DNA of 64,000 bases from Mesorhizobium erdmanii USDA 3471 (GCF_000472705.1 NZ_AXAE01000023.1:2501-66500); one strand, 5' to 3'. Numbered from the stretch's first letter, positions 34,526-43,944 are shown. The notes: a model not told the origin generated them from the sequence alone. Translations and numbers: made by a program.

Positions 34526-37195
34526 ATGGCCATGGTGACCCGTGCGACAGACGAGGCGGAGCGGCCGAACGCCATGGCAAACGAAGGCCATTCGATCGGT
34601 CGTTCTCCCGATCATGCCCAGAGCCCCTATTGGTCGCTCGGGACAGATCAGTTGGTGGCGGAACTGGAGACCACCACGTCCGGTCTTTCGAGCGTCGACG
34701 CGGCGGTCCGGCTCGGGAAATTCGGTCCAAACGCATTGGCGTCGCGCTCCGCCGGTTCGGCGTTGGCAGTCTTTGCCCGCCAGTTTCGCAGCCCGCTGGT
34801 GCTGATCCTTGTCTTTGCCGCAGCCGTGTCGATGTTTGTCGGCGAGGCCCGTGAAGCCGCGATTATCGGCGCGATTGTACTGGCTAGCTGCGTCCTCAGC
34901 TTCACCCAGGAGTACGGTGCCTCTCGCGCTATGGAGGCGCTGCAGCAGCGTGTTTCCCGCAAGGCAACCGTGCTGCGTGATAGCCTCGAACGCATGATCA
35001 ATGTCGAGGACATCGTCCCAGGCGATGTCGTCTGCCTGTCAGCTGGCAATCTCATTCCCGTCGACGGCGTGATCCTGGAGGCGCGGGATTTCAATGTCAG
35101 CGAATCCGTCCTAACCGGCGAGACGTTCCCGGTCGTGAAGTCCGCTGGCCGGTCTGCTCCTGAAGCTGGCATCGCACAACGAACGAATGCCGTCTTCACC
35201 GGTACGTCGGTTCGCAGCGGGACGGCGAAGGTACTTGCGGTGGCCACGGGAGCGCGCACCGAGTTTGCACTGATCGCCGAGGCTTTGGAGCGGCGGATTC
35301 CCGAGACCCAGTTCGCCCGCGGCATCAGGATGTTCGGATATCTGATGACCGAGATCATGCTTGTGATCGTCATCCTGGTGTTCTTCGCCAACTTGCTGCT
35401 GCATCGGCCCTTGATCGAATCGCTGCTGTTTTCGCTTGCCCTCGCCGTTGGACTGACGCCCGAACTGCTTCCCGCGATCATCAGCGTCACTTTGGCCAGG
35501 GGCGCGCGGATGATGGCCGCCAGCGGTGTGATCGTGCGTCGCCTCGATGCGATCGAGAACCTCGGCAGCATGGACCTGCTGTGCACAGACAAGACCGGAA
35601 CGCTGACGGAAGGCGTCATTCACCTCGACGGATCTTTCGATGTCGAGGGTAATGCTTCTAAGGAGGTTCTGCTCTGGGCACGGCTGAACGCGACTTTGCA
35701 GACCGGGCTGAAGAATCCCCTCGACGAGGCAATAGCGAATGCCCAGCCAGGACAGGATGATCTGCGCGGCTTCACCAAGCTTGACGAAATCCCATACGAT
35801 TTCGTTCGCAAGCGGTTGTCGGTCGCCGTGAAGGGAGGAAAGGACGAACAGATACTGATCACCAAAGGTGCCGTACAGAACGTTCTCGATGCCTGTGTCT
35901 TTGTGCGAGGTTCAGACGGCCAGAAATCCCTGGGCGCGGCGGAACGCCAAGCCATCGACGAGAGGTTCAGGCGCTGGAGCGGGCAAGGGTATCGTGTTCT
36001 GGGTCTGGCAATCCGGCGATACCAGGACAATGTGGGCTTCAGCCGCGATGACGAAACGGCGATGACATTTGCGGGATTCCTGCTGTTTCTCGATCCGCCA
36101 AAGGAGGGCGTGCGTGAAACGCTGTCTGCTCTTGCCAGCAGGGGCATCGCTGTAAAGGTCATTTCCGGCGACAACCGCTATGTCGCCGCCCACCTGGCCG
36201 AGGCTGTAGGTCTGCGGTCCGACAGGATCATGACCGGCGAAGACCTGTCGAAAATGACGAAAAATGGCCTCCTGGCCGGTGTCCGCAATACCGATCTCTT
36301 CGTCGAGATCGATCCGAACCAGAAGGAGCATATTGTCGAAGCATTGCGCCGGAGTGGGCACGTCGTCGGCTATCTCGGCGACGGCATCAATGACGCGCCG
36401 GCGCTGCATGAAGCCGACATTGGCATTTCGGTCGATACGGCTGTCGATGTGGCTCGGGAGGCCGCCGACATTATCCTGCTCAAGCGCGACCTGGGTGTAC
36501 TGGTGCGGGGCGTCGACGATGGCCGCAAGACGTTCGCCAATACGATGAAATACATCTCCATCACGACCAGCGCCAATTTCGGCAACATGATCAGCATGGC
36601 CGCCGCGTCGCTCTACCTGCCTTTCCTACCGCTGCTGGCCAAGCAGATCCTGCTGAACAACTTCCTTTCCGATATCCCGGCCCTAGCGATAGCGAGTGAC
36701 AATGTCGACGCCGACCAGCTGCGCAGGCCGCAGCACTGGGACATCCGTTTCGTCAGGCGCTTCATGGTAAGTTTCGGTCTGGTGAGCTCCCTATTTGATT
36801 TCGCGACCTTCGCCTTCCTTCTCGTCGTGGTGCATGCCGCAGCCGCAGAATTCCAGACTGCCTGGTTTGTGGAATCACTGCTCACCCAACTTTCCATTCT
36901 CCTGGTCGTGCGTACGCGGAAGACATTCTGGCTAAGCCGTCCGAGCAGGTTGTTGGCATGCCTCGCGCTCGCGGTTGGCATCGTCGCCGTGACCATGCCC
37001 TACATGCGGTTCGCCGCTTGGTTTGGGTTTGTCCCTCTTCCACTGTCGGTACTTGCAGGCCTTCTTTCAATTTCGGCCGCCTATGTCCTTGTTTCGGAAT
37101 TGACGAAGGGGTGGGTTTTCGAGCATGGCAGCCGGGCACATCGACCAACTGCAAGATTGCTGCAAAGCCGGAAGGTCCTCAGGTCCAAACAGTGA
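34526..37195 (+). CDS. mgtA: P-type Mg2+-importing ATPase (MgtA/P3B type)
   Basis: 889 residues. The phosphorylation motif is CTDKTGTLT (about residue 355), the TM4 motif VGLTPELLPAI is typical of P3B magnesium ATPases, TGETFPV is in the actuator domain, and GDGINDAPAL is in the hinge. The N-terminal cation ATPase domain and about ten membrane helices are present. It imports Mg2+ using ATP. Coupling to a Usp gene (4-bp gap) and expression from a FixK-type site are unusual; MgtA is usually controlled by Mg2+ starvation. Confidence 0.93.
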   Translation: MAMVTRATDEAERPNAMANEGHSIGRSPDHAQSPYWSLGTDQLVAELETTTSGLSSVDAAVRLGKFGPNALASRSAGSALAVFARQFRSPLVLILVFAAAVSMFVGEAREAAIIGAIVLASCVLSFTQEYGASRAMEALQQRVSRKATVLRDSLERMINVEDIVPGDVVCLSAGNLIPVDGVILEARDFNVSESVLTGETFPVVKSAGRSAPEAGIAQRTNAVFTGTSVRSGTAKVLAVATGARTEFALIAEALERRIPETQFARGIRMFGYLMTEIMLVIVILVFFANLLLHRPLIESLLFSLALAVGLTPELLPAIISVTLARGARMMAASGVIVRRLDAIENLGSMDLLCTDKTGTLTEGVIHLDGSFDVEGNASKEVLLWARLNATLQTGLKNPLDEAIANAQPGQDDLRGFTKLDEIPYDFVRKRLSVAVKGGKDEQILITKGAVQNVLDACVFVRGSDGQKSLGAAERQAIDERFRRWSGQGYRVLGLAIRRYQDNVGFSRDDETAMTFAGFLLFLDPPKEGVRETLSALASRGIAVKVISGDNRYVAAHLAEAVGLRSDRIMTGEDLSKMTKNGLLAGVRNTDLFVEIDPNQKEHIVEALRRSGHVVGYLGDGINDAPALHEADIGISVDTAVDVAREAADIILLKRDLGVLVRGVDDGRKTFANTMKYISITTSANFGNMISMAAASLYLPFLPLLAKQILLNNFLSDIPALAIASDNVDADQLRRPQHWDIRFVRRFMVSFGLVSSLFDFATFAFLLVVVHAAAAEFQTAWFVESLLTQLSILLVVRTRKTFWLSRPSRLLACLALAVGIVAVTMPYMRFAAWFGFVPLPLSVLAGLLSISAAYVLVSELTKGWVFEHGSRAHRPTARLLQSRKVLRSKQ

Positions 37196-37257
37196 AGACC
37201 ATTATAGTGGAGCGGCTCCAATCACGACCAGGATGCTGCCTGGCTTCCCAATGTTCG

Positions 37258-37271
37258 TTGCGTTGAATCAA
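37258..37271 (+). promoter_or_regulatory. FixK-type site TTGCGTTGAATCAA
   Basis: First of two sites upstream of the phosphoketolase gene; 220 bp before the ATG at 37485. Confidence 0.5.
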
Positions 37272-37342
37272 AGGCGCCCTGCGTTGCCTTCGCGAGATGA
37301 AGCGACAACTCGGGGCGCGTTCAGATACGCCTGCCTCCGCAT

Positions 37343-37356
37343 TTGCGATGGATCAA
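37343..37356 (+). promoter_or_regulatory. FixK-type site TTGCGATGGATCAA
   Basis: Second site, 135 bp before the phosphoketolase start and 85 bp after the first. The double arrangement and long leader differ from the other genes. Confidence 0.55.
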
Positions 37357-37484
37357 GGCTCGATCGTCCTTCGCCGGATAGATCGATGGCGACCGGTGTT
37401 GACACCGCCCCGTCGTGAACCAGTGGCAGCATCGACGCGTTGTGCCTCAGCCCGCGTCGGTTTGGAACCAGCGAAGGAACGAAA

Positions 37485-39866
37485 ATGACCGAGCATCCCA
37501 GCACCAGTCGCTTGTCCGCCCAGGAATTGCATGACATCGATGCCTACTGGCGCGCCGCCAACTACCTGACCATCGGACAGATCTACCTGCTCGACAATCC
37601 GCTGCTTCGCGAGCCTCTCCGGCTGGAACATGTCAAGCCGAGGCTGCTGGGCCATTGGGGAACGTCACCTGGCCTCAGTTTCATCTACGCGCATCTCAAT
37701 CGGGCGATCAGGCAGCGCGATGTCAATGTCATCTATGTCTGCGGTCCTGGTCATGGCGGGCCGGCGATTGTGGCAAACACCTATCTTGAGGGTACCTACA
37801 GCGAGACCAATCCGGACATTACTTTGGGCGAGGCCGGAATGAAGAAGCTCTTCAGGCAGTTCTCATTTCCAGGCGGCATCCCAAGTCATGCGGCGCCCGA
37901 TGTTCCCGGCTCGATTCATGAAGGCGGCGAGCTCGGCTATGCGCTTTCGCATGCCTATGGCGCGGCCTTCGACAACCCGGACCTTGTCGTCGCTTGTGTC
38001 GTGGGTGACGGAGAGGCGGAAACTGGGCCGCTCGCCACCTCCTGGCATTCCAACAAGTTCCTCAATCCGGCGCTTGACGGCGCGGTGCTGCCCATCCTCC
38101 ACCTCAACGGCTACAAGATCGCCAACCCCACGATTCTGGCTCGCATCCCCGAGGAAGAACTGCGTGCGCTGTTCATTGGCTATGGCTACGAGCCGCTGTT
38201 TGTCGAGGGCGACGATCCGGCCTTGATGCATGAGCGCATGGCAGTTGTGCTCGACGATGCCCTTGACCACATCAGGGCAATCCAGGATGCGGCCCGCGGC
38301 GGCCTAAAGTCGGCACAGCCGCGGCCGAAATGGCCGATGATTGTGCTTCGAAGCCCGAAGGGCTGGACTGGTCCCAAGGAGGTAGATGGACTGAAGACCG
38401 AGGGTTTCTGGCGTTCCCACCAGGTTCCACTTGCCGGCCTCGCCGAAAACCCCGCGCATCTGAAGATGCTTGAAGAGTGGATGAGAAGCTACCGGCCTGA
38501 AGAGCTTTTCGATGGCGCCGGCGCGCCTGTGGCCGCGATCCGCGCCACCGCGCCGGAAGGTGAAAGGCGCATGAGCGCCAATCCGCATGCCAATGGCGGC
38601 CTGCTGCGTCGGTCCTTGGAATTGCCTGGCTTGCATGAGCACGCCGTCCCGATCGAGCGGCCCGGGGATGTCAAGGCGGAGTCGACCCGGGTCATGGGTA
38701 GTTTCCTGCGCGATGTCTTGACGTTGAACCAGGGCAGCAGGAACTTCCGAATCGTCGGGCCGGACGAGACGGCTTCGAACCGCTTGCAGGATGTATTCGA
38801 GGTGACGGAGCGCGCCTGGATGGAAAGGATACTTCCCGAGGATGTGCACCTGGCGCGGGAAGGCAGGGTTCTGGAGATTCTATCCGAGCACACCTGCCAG
38901 GGCTGGCTGGAAGGTTACCTGCTTACCGGGCGCCACGGCTTCTTCTCGTGCTACGAGGCCTTCACGCACATCGTCGATTCCATGTTCAACCAGCATGCGA
39001 AATGGCTAGATGCCTGCCGCAAGCTCGCCTGGCGGCGGCCGATCGCTTCGCTGAACTATCTGTTGTCCAGCCATGTCTGGCAGCAGGAGCATAATGGGTT
39101 CAGCCATCAGGATCCGGGCTTCATCGACGTGGCCTTGAACAAGAAGGCGGACGTCGTGCGCGTCTATCTGCCGGCGGATGCCAACAGCCTGCTTTGCGTG
39201 ACCGACCATGTGCTGCGGACATGGAACCGCATCAATGTCGTCGTCGCCGGCAAGGCCAATTCCTGGCAATGGCTGTCCATCGATGAGGCGAAGGTCCACT
39301 GCAACGCCGGCATCGGCATATGGGATTGGGCATCGACCGACCGAGGGGCCGAGCCGGATGTGGTGATGGCCTGCGCCGGCGACGTGCCGACGCTCGAGAC
39401 GCTGGCTGCTGTGCAGATCCTCAGACGCCACATTCCCGACCTCAAGGTTCGTGTCGTCAACATCGTCGATTTGATGACCCTGCAGCCAAAGGAACATCAT
39501 CCGCACGGTCTCTCGGATCGGGAGTTCGATGCGCTGTTCACCAGGGACAAGCCCGTCATCTTCGCATACCACGGATATCCATGGACCATCCATCGTCTGA
39601 CCTATCGACGGACCAATCACGACAACATCCATGTACGCGGTTACAATGAGGAAGGAACGACAACGACGCCCTTCGACATGACCGTGCTGAACGGGCTTGA
39701 CCGCTACCACCTTGTGCTCGGCGTTCTCGAGCGCATCCCCGAGCCGGCCGGCGCGCATATTCGGCTGAAACAGGCCATGGAAGGCAAGCTGATCGAGCAT
39801 CAGGCCTATATCCGCGAGCACGGGCAAGACATGCCCGAGATACTCGGTTGGAAGTGGGAGCAGTAG
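37485..39866 (+). CDS. xfp: phosphoketolase (Xfp family)
   Basis: 793 residues, start at 37485 with GAAGGA upstream. The thiamine-diphosphate enzyme signatures are readable: CGPGHGGPAIVANTYLEGTY near residue 95, SFPGGIPSH, VVGDGEAETGPLATSWHSNK for the ThDP/Mg site, and NGYKIANPTIL. The C-terminal domain has CAGDVPTLETLAA. It cleaves xylulose-5-phosphate (and/or fructose-6-phosphate) with phosphate to acetyl-phosphate and a triose or tetrose phosphate. With the acetate kinase 62 bp downstream it makes ATP without respiration. Confidence 0.96.
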   Translation: MTEHPSTSRLSAQELHDIDAYWRAANYLTIGQIYLLDNPLLREPLRLEHVKPRLLGHWGTSPGLSFIYAHLNRAIRQRDVNVIYVCGPGHGGPAIVANTYLEGTYSETNPDITLGEAGMKKLFRQFSFPGGIPSHAAPDVPGSIHEGGELGYALSHAYGAAFDNPDLVVACVVGDGEAETGPLATSWHSNKFLNPALDGAVLPILHLNGYKIANPTILARIPEEELRALFIGYGYEPLFVEGDDPALMHERMAVVLDDALDHIRAIQDAARGGLKSAQPRPKWPMIVLRSPKGWTGPKEVDGLKTEGFWRSHQVPLAGLAENPAHLKMLEEWMRSYRPEELFDGAGAPVAAIRATAPEGERRMSANPHANGGLLRRSLELPGLHEHAVPIERPGDVKAESTRVMGSFLRDVLTLNQGSRNFRIVGPDETASNRLQDVFEVTERAWMERILPEDVHLAREGRVLEILSEHTCQGWLEGYLLTGRHGFFSCYEAFTHIVDSMFNQHAKWLDACRKLAWRRPIASLNYLLSSHVWQQEHNGFSHQDPGFIDVALNKKADVVRVYLPADANSLLCVTDHVLRTWNRINVVVAGKANSWQWLSIDEAKVHCNAGIGIWDWASTDRGAEPDVVMACAGDVPTLETLAAVQILRRHIPDLKVRVVNIVDLMTLQPKEHHPHGLSDREFDALFTRDKPVIFAYHGYPWTIHRLTYRRTNHDNIHVRGYNEEGTTTTPFDMTVLNGLDRYHLVLGVLERIPEPAGAHIRLKQAMEGKLIEHQAYIREHGQDMPEILGWKWEQ

Positions 39867-39928
39867 TCGATGGCGAAGCGCCACGCTGACAGGATCGGAC
39901 CCGCAACAGTGGGCGGGGCCAGCCGACC

Positions 39929-41104
39929 GTGACGGATGTAATTCTTGTCCTCAACGGCGGCTCGTCGAGCCTGAAGTTCGCCGCCTTTCAAGGCCGCGAC
40001 GAGCTTCATCTGCTGGTGCGCGGCAGTGTCTCGTCTATGGGCGAGCGGCCCAGGCTTCACGTCGCGCCCACGGCAACAACGCCACCGTTCGACAGGAGCC
40101 TAGGCGAACAACCAATCTCCATCGACAAGGCATTCGAAGCCATTGCGTCCTATCTGGCAAACCGTGGCCTGTTGCGCCGGGTGCGCAAGGTCGGACACCG
40201 CATCGTGCATGGCGGTCGGGAGTTTGTTCGCGCAACGCGGCTCGATCAGCGCACGCTCGATGCCTTGCGCGGGCTCGCGCCGCTCGCCCCGATTCATCAA
40301 GCAATCAACCTGGAACTGGTCGGCTTGGCCAGCCGCCTTCTGCCCGGCGCAACGCAGGTCGGCTGCTTCGACACCGCCTTTCACGCGACGCAGCCCGAGC
40401 TCGCAAGACTTTATGGCTTGCCGCATGAGATGTCGGAGCAAGGCATCGTGTCCTATGGGTTCCATGGGCTGTCCTACAGCCATATCGCGAGCGAGCTCCG
40501 CAACCGTTACGGCGCAGCCGCCGGTGGCAGAACGATCGTTGCCCACCTTGGCAGCGGAGCGAGCCTGTGTGCGATGAAGGCAGGCGCAAGCCATGCCACC
40601 ACGATGGGTTTCTCGACGCTAGACGGCCTCGTCATGAGTACGCGTTGCGGCGCGATCGATCCTGGCGTCCTCCTGCACCTCCTGCACGACCGGAAGATGT
40701 CATCCGATGGACTGATCGACTTGCTCTACGAGCGATCCGGCCTGCTGGGGGTATCCGGCATCTCCGGGAATATGCAGACGCTGCTTGCGTCGAATGACCC
40801 CGCGGCGATGCGCGCCGTCGATCTCTTCGTCTATCGCGTCGGCCGTGAGGTCGGGTCGCTCGCAGCGGCGCTCGGAGGCCTCGACACGCTCGTCTTCACC
40901 GCGGGCATCGGCGAGCATGCGCCGGTGATCCGACAGGGGATTTGCGAAGCTGCTGGATGGCTGGGCGTTGCGATCGACAGGGAGCTGAACGCAGACAGCG
41001 AAGAATTGATCAGCACCGGGGATTCCCCTGTCGATGTTCTGGTCATCGCAGCGGACGAAGAGCGTGCGGTGGCTGCAGAGTTGCTCGAGTTCGAGGCGGT
41101 TTGA
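39929..41104 (+). CDS. ackA: acetate kinase
   Basis: 391 residues from a GTG start. Motifs are LVLNGGSSSLKF at the N-terminus, GHRIVHGG, FDTAFHATQP, YGFHGLSYSHIA (an ASKHA phosphate-loop region) and FTAGIGEHAPVIR near the C-terminus. It converts acetyl-phosphate and ADP to acetate and ATP. It follows phosphoketolase in one unit. No phosphotransacetylase gene is present here, which fits a route from phosphoketolase straight to acetate. Confidence 0.95.
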   Translation: MTDVILVLNGGSSSLKFAAFQGRDELHLLVRGSVSSMGERPRLHVAPTATTPPFDRSLGEQPISIDKAFEAIASYLANRGLLRRVRKVGHRIVHGGREFVRATRLDQRTLDALRGLAPLAPIHQAINLELVGLASRLLPGATQVGCFDTAFHATQPELARLYGLPHEMSEQGIVSYGFHGLSYSHIASELRNRYGAAAGGRTIVAHLGSGASLCAMKAGASHATTMGFSTLDGLVMSTRCGAIDPGVLLHLLHDRKMSSDGLIDLLYERSGLLGVSGISGNMQTLLASNDPAAMRAVDLFVYRVGREVGSLAAALGGLDTLVFTAGIGEHAPVIRQGICEAAGWLGVAIDRELNADSEELISTGDSPVDVLVIAADEERAVAAELLEFEAV

Positions 41105-41258
41105 TCACGACAGCCGCCAGTTGGCGGGGCGCCGCTCACGTGCCAGAGTTGTCCACTCACGCGTGGGTATCCCTCAGGGGGGGGAAGCCATTCGTCGGCC
41201 CGCTACCGGTTCAAGATCTGACGGCGGACTCCCCAAGGACTGAAAGCCAAGATGGTAT

Positions 41259-41774
41259 CTAGCTCGCCAACTTGGCGCCGAGCTTCCGCTGAACCAAGAC
41301 GAGTGTCGGGTCGTCGGGGTCGGTTTTGACGGTGAAACCCATGTCGCGTTCAAGTTCGATCGCTGCGCGGTTTTCGCGGCTCTCGATCGACTCGATCGTC
41401 TCGATGTCATGGTCGTCGGCGTAACGCGCTATATAGCCGAGAAACTCCCAGCCGACGCCGAGATGTTTGCGGTCCTCGCGGATGCAAATGGCGACTTCGC
41501 CCCGGCGGTCGGCCGGATCGGCTGCGAGCGTCGCTACCGCGATCAGCATTCCGTCGGTCGAAAAGGCGAGAAAGTTATGGATGTGGGGATCGTCGGAACG
41601 GGTCATCGCCACCAAGCGCTCATGCGACACTTCCCGCAACGCGCCGAGGAAACGGAAGCGCAAATCCTCTGGCGTTACATGCTTGAAGAACTCCGCGACG
41701 AGCTGCTCGTCGTCGGGGCGAGCGCGGCGCACTTCGAACCGAAATCCCGTGTGCGTGGTGAGCGTGCTTTTCAT
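41259..41774 (-). CDS. GNAT-family acetyltransferase
   Basis: 171 residues, start at 41774 with AAGGGA upstream. Motifs are RRARPDDEQLVAEFFKHVTPEDLRFRFLG and the acetyl-CoA region GEVAICIREDRKHLGVGWEFLGYIARYA. It resembles the GNAT half of the Pat-like acyl-CoA synthetase at 45973 (same 'DLR(F/L)RFL' entry). It may acetylate proteins such as acetyl-CoA synthetase. It lies 44 bp downstream of the FixK-type regulator gene in the same direction and is probably co-transcribed. Confidence 0.88.
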   Translation of the reverse strand: MKSTLTTHTGFRFEVRRARPDDEQLVAEFFKHVTPEDLRFRFLGALREVSHERLVAMTRSDDPHIHNFLAFSTDGMLIAVATLAADPADRRGEVAICIREDRKHLGVGWEFLGYIARYADDHDIETIESIESRENRAAIELERDMGFTVKTDPDDPTLVLVQRKLGAKLAS

Positions 41775-41818
41775 TGTCGTCCCTTTCAGGATTGGTGCGT
41801 GAAACGGGCTCGAATGCC

Positions 41819-42466
41819 TCATTCCCCCATCGCCAGCAGCGTGTCCCGCTTGATGATTTCGATGCTGCGAAGGCTGAGCAGGCGGATCACACCCTTCTCT
41901 CTCAGACGGGTGAAGACCCGCGAGACGGTTTCGATTGTGAGGCCGAGATAGTCGCCAATGTCGTTTCGCGACATGGGCAGTTCCACCTGCCGCAGTCCGC
42001 CCTGACGCTCCGACATTTCGATGAAGAATGCCGCTACGCGCTCGATGGCGTTCTGGCGGCCAAGTACCAGAAGATGTTCCTGCGCCCGGGTCAGGCCTTT
42101 GAGTGCGAGAGGCAGAAGCTGGCGCGACATGTCCGTGCCTGATGGAGCGCGGAAGACCCGGACACCGGTTGCGTTGATCGCTTCGGCGAAGAAATGGTGA
42201 GTGGGGTCGGCCTCGAAGCCGAAGGTCTCTCCCGCCAGATGGAACGCGCTGATCTGCCTGCGGCCGTCGGCGAGCAGGCGGTAGATGCGGACCGCGCCGA
42301 ACTCGACCTGGTAGAGGGCACCCGCCTTTTCGCCCTGGGCGTAGATCTCGGCGCCTGCCGAGAAGAAGCTCAGCGGCTGCACGGTCGCGCCGTCAAAGAT
42401 GGCAGCCGGGTTCTGCTGGAGGAGGTATGACGGCAGTTCAATCTTGGCGGAGGCTTGAGCGTACAT
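41819..42466 (-). CDS. Crp/Fnr-family regulator, FixK type (no Fe-S cluster)
   Basis: 215 residues, start at 42466. A cyclic-nucleotide-binding-like barrel (about residues 20-125, SFFSAGAEIYAQGEKAGALY) is followed by a winged helix-turn-helix with LPMSRNDIGDYLGLTIETVSRVFTRL. The recognition helix keeps E-x2-SR, the residues that read TTGA half-sites in FNR. The N-terminal cysteines of FNR are absent, as in FixK; cysteines upstream belong to a TTG-started extension without an RBS. It probably activates the island, with oxygen sensing elsewhere (for example FixL/FixJ). No close FixK-type site precedes it, so autoregulation is not evident. Confidence 0.9.
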   Translation of the reverse strand: MYAQASAKIELPSYLLQQNPAAIFDGATVQPLSFFSAGAEIYAQGEKAGALYQVEFGAVRIYRLLADGRRQISAFHLAGETFGFEADPTHHFFAEAINATGVRVFRAPSGTDMSRQLLPLALKGLTRAQEHLLVLGRQNAIERVAAFFIEMSERQGGLRQVELPMSRNDIGDYLGLTIETVSRVFTRLREKGVIRLLSLRSIEIIKRDTLLAMGE

Positions 42467-42618
42467 GGCTGTGGTCCCGGTGAATTCGTGACAACAGCAA
42501 TCGCGCAAATCCCGCCACGCCGAAATTCGGTTATGTCCCTACGGGAAACTACTTAGGCCGAGCTCGAAAGCCCAAGATCCCTCCAGCCCTCGCCGAGCAA
42601 GTCGCGCGCTTCATGCGA

Positions 42619-42632
42619 TTGACCACGATCAA
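42619..42632 (+). promoter_or_regulatory. FNR/FixK-type site TTGACCACGATCAA
   Basis: 72 bp before the microprotein gene at 42698, and 159 bp from the divergent regulator gene. Confidence 0.7.
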
Positions 42633-42697
42633 GGCCGGCATGAATTGGCTGGGCGATTATCCGGTCAGAACCAACCATGCAGACAGGGAATTTGACC

Positions 42698-42871
42698 ATG
42701 ACCTCCGACATCATCGAAATCTGGGCCGGGATGCTCGGCTTTGCCTATCTTGCGGCCTTAGGCCTTTATTTCGAGATGCTTTCCGCTCGGAAGCGCAGTC
42801 ACGTCGCGGCGAGCCATGGCTTCAGTGATCGCACCAGGCCGCGCGCGATGGAGAGCAAGCACTCCCGATAA
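42698..42871 (+). CDS. single-span membrane microprotein (57 aa)
   Basis: The ATG at 42698 has AGGGA eight bases upstream; the earlier in-frame ATG at 42677 lacks an RBS. A hydrophobic segment (about residues 7-24, IWAGMLGFAYLAALGLYF) is followed by a basic tail with RKRSHVAASHGF and a terminal ESKHSR. It is a paralogue of the protein at 19580. Both are first genes behind FixK-type sites and are followed by an enzyme operon. Function unknown. Confidence 0.75.
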   Translation: MTSDIIEIWAGMLGFAYLAALGLYFEMLSARKRSHVAASHGFSDRTRPRAMESKHSR

Positions 42872-42960
42872 TGCCAATCCCCATCGGGTAATGCATTTCC
42901 CACTTTTTTGCCGAGCGGGCGGCAGACTTAGCCACAATCATTTCCGGACTGAGGTGTTTC

Positions 42961-43944
42961 ATGAAGGCAATGGTGCTGGAGAGGCTGGGCACTCCTTTGA
43001 AGGCCACCGATCGCCCCGACCCTACGCCGCGACCGGGTGAAATAAGGCTCAGGGTCGAAGCCTGTGCGGTCTGCCGGACCGACCTGCATGTCGTCGACGG
43101 GGATCTGCCGCGCCCGAAGTTGCCGCTTGTCCCAGGCCACGAAATCGTCGGCATCGTGGATCTGGTTGGTGAGGGCGTGTCGCCGTCTCGGCTTGGCCAG
43201 AGAGTAGGCGTTCCTTGGCTCGGACATACCTGCGGGCATTGCCCCTATTGTGTCGCTGGCGCCGAAAATCTTTGCGACGAGCCGCTCTTCACCGGCTACA
43301 CCCGCGACGGCGGCTTCGCGAGCCATGTCGTTGCCGATCAGCATTTCGCTTTCGAGCTCGACGCCGTGGCGGACCCGGTGTCGCTGGCGCCGCTCCTGTG
43401 TGCAGGGTTGATCGGCTGGCGCTGCCTCAAGAAGGCGGGCGACGGCCGAAGACTGGGCATCTATGGCTTCGGTGCCGCAGCACATATCATCACCCAGGTC
43501 GCGATCTGGCAGGGACGAGAGATATTCGCCTTCACACGTTCCGGCGACACCCAGGCCCAGCAATTCGCGCGCTCGTTGGGCGTTGTCTGGGCAGGGTCGT
43601 CCGATGAATTACCCGTCGCCGAGCTTGACGCGGCGGTCATCTTCGCACCGGTTGGCGAACTGGTGCCCGCGGCGTTGCGGGCTGTACGCAAAGGCGGCCG
43701 CGTGGTCTGCGGCGGTATCCATATGAGCGACGTCCCATCGATGCCCTACCGACTTCTCTGGGAAGAAAGAGAGTTGGTGTCAGTCGCCAATCTCACTCGC
43801 CGTGACGCGGAAGAGTTCTTTCCGATGGCACAGCGTGCTCAGGTGCGCACGCACACAAAAGTCTATCCGCTCGAGCAGGCCAATCAGGCGCTGGACGATT
43901 TGCGGATGGGCAGGCTGAGCGGCGCCGCTGTCCTGACGCCATGA
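42961..43944 (+). CDS. zinc-dependent alcohol dehydrogenase (MDR family)
   Basis: 327 residues, GAGGTG RBS. Catalytic zinc ligands are in CAVCRTDLHVVDGD and GHEIVG. The structural zinc site is CGHCPYCVAGAENLC. The cofactor-binding turn is GIYGFGAAAH. It resembles the COG1064 (AdhP-like) branch. It could reoxidise NAD(P)H by reducing aldehydes when oxygen is scarce. It is probably co-transcribed with the microprotein gene 89 bp upstream from the site at 42619. Confidence 0.92.
   Translation: MKAMVLERLGTPLKATDRPDPTPRPGEIRLRVEACAVCRTDLHVVDGDLPRPKLPLVPGHEIVGIVDLVGEGVSPSRLGQRVGVPWLGHTCGHCPYCVAGAENLCDEPLFTGYTRDGGFASHVVADQHFAFELDAVADPVSLAPLLCAGLIGWRCLKKAGDGRRLGIYGFGAAAHIITQVAIWQGREIFAFTRSGDTQAQQFARSLGVVWAGSSDELPVAELDAAVIFAPVGELVPAALRAVRKGGRVVCGGIHMSDVPSMPYRLLWEERELVSVANLTRRDAEEFFPMAQRAQVRTHTKVYPLEQANQALDDLRMGRLSGAAVLTP

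Noticed and set aside
42467..42508. N-terminal CCC extension of the FixK-type protein as an Fe-S cluster
   Set aside because: It needs a TTG start without an RBS, and the cysteine spacing does not match FNR.
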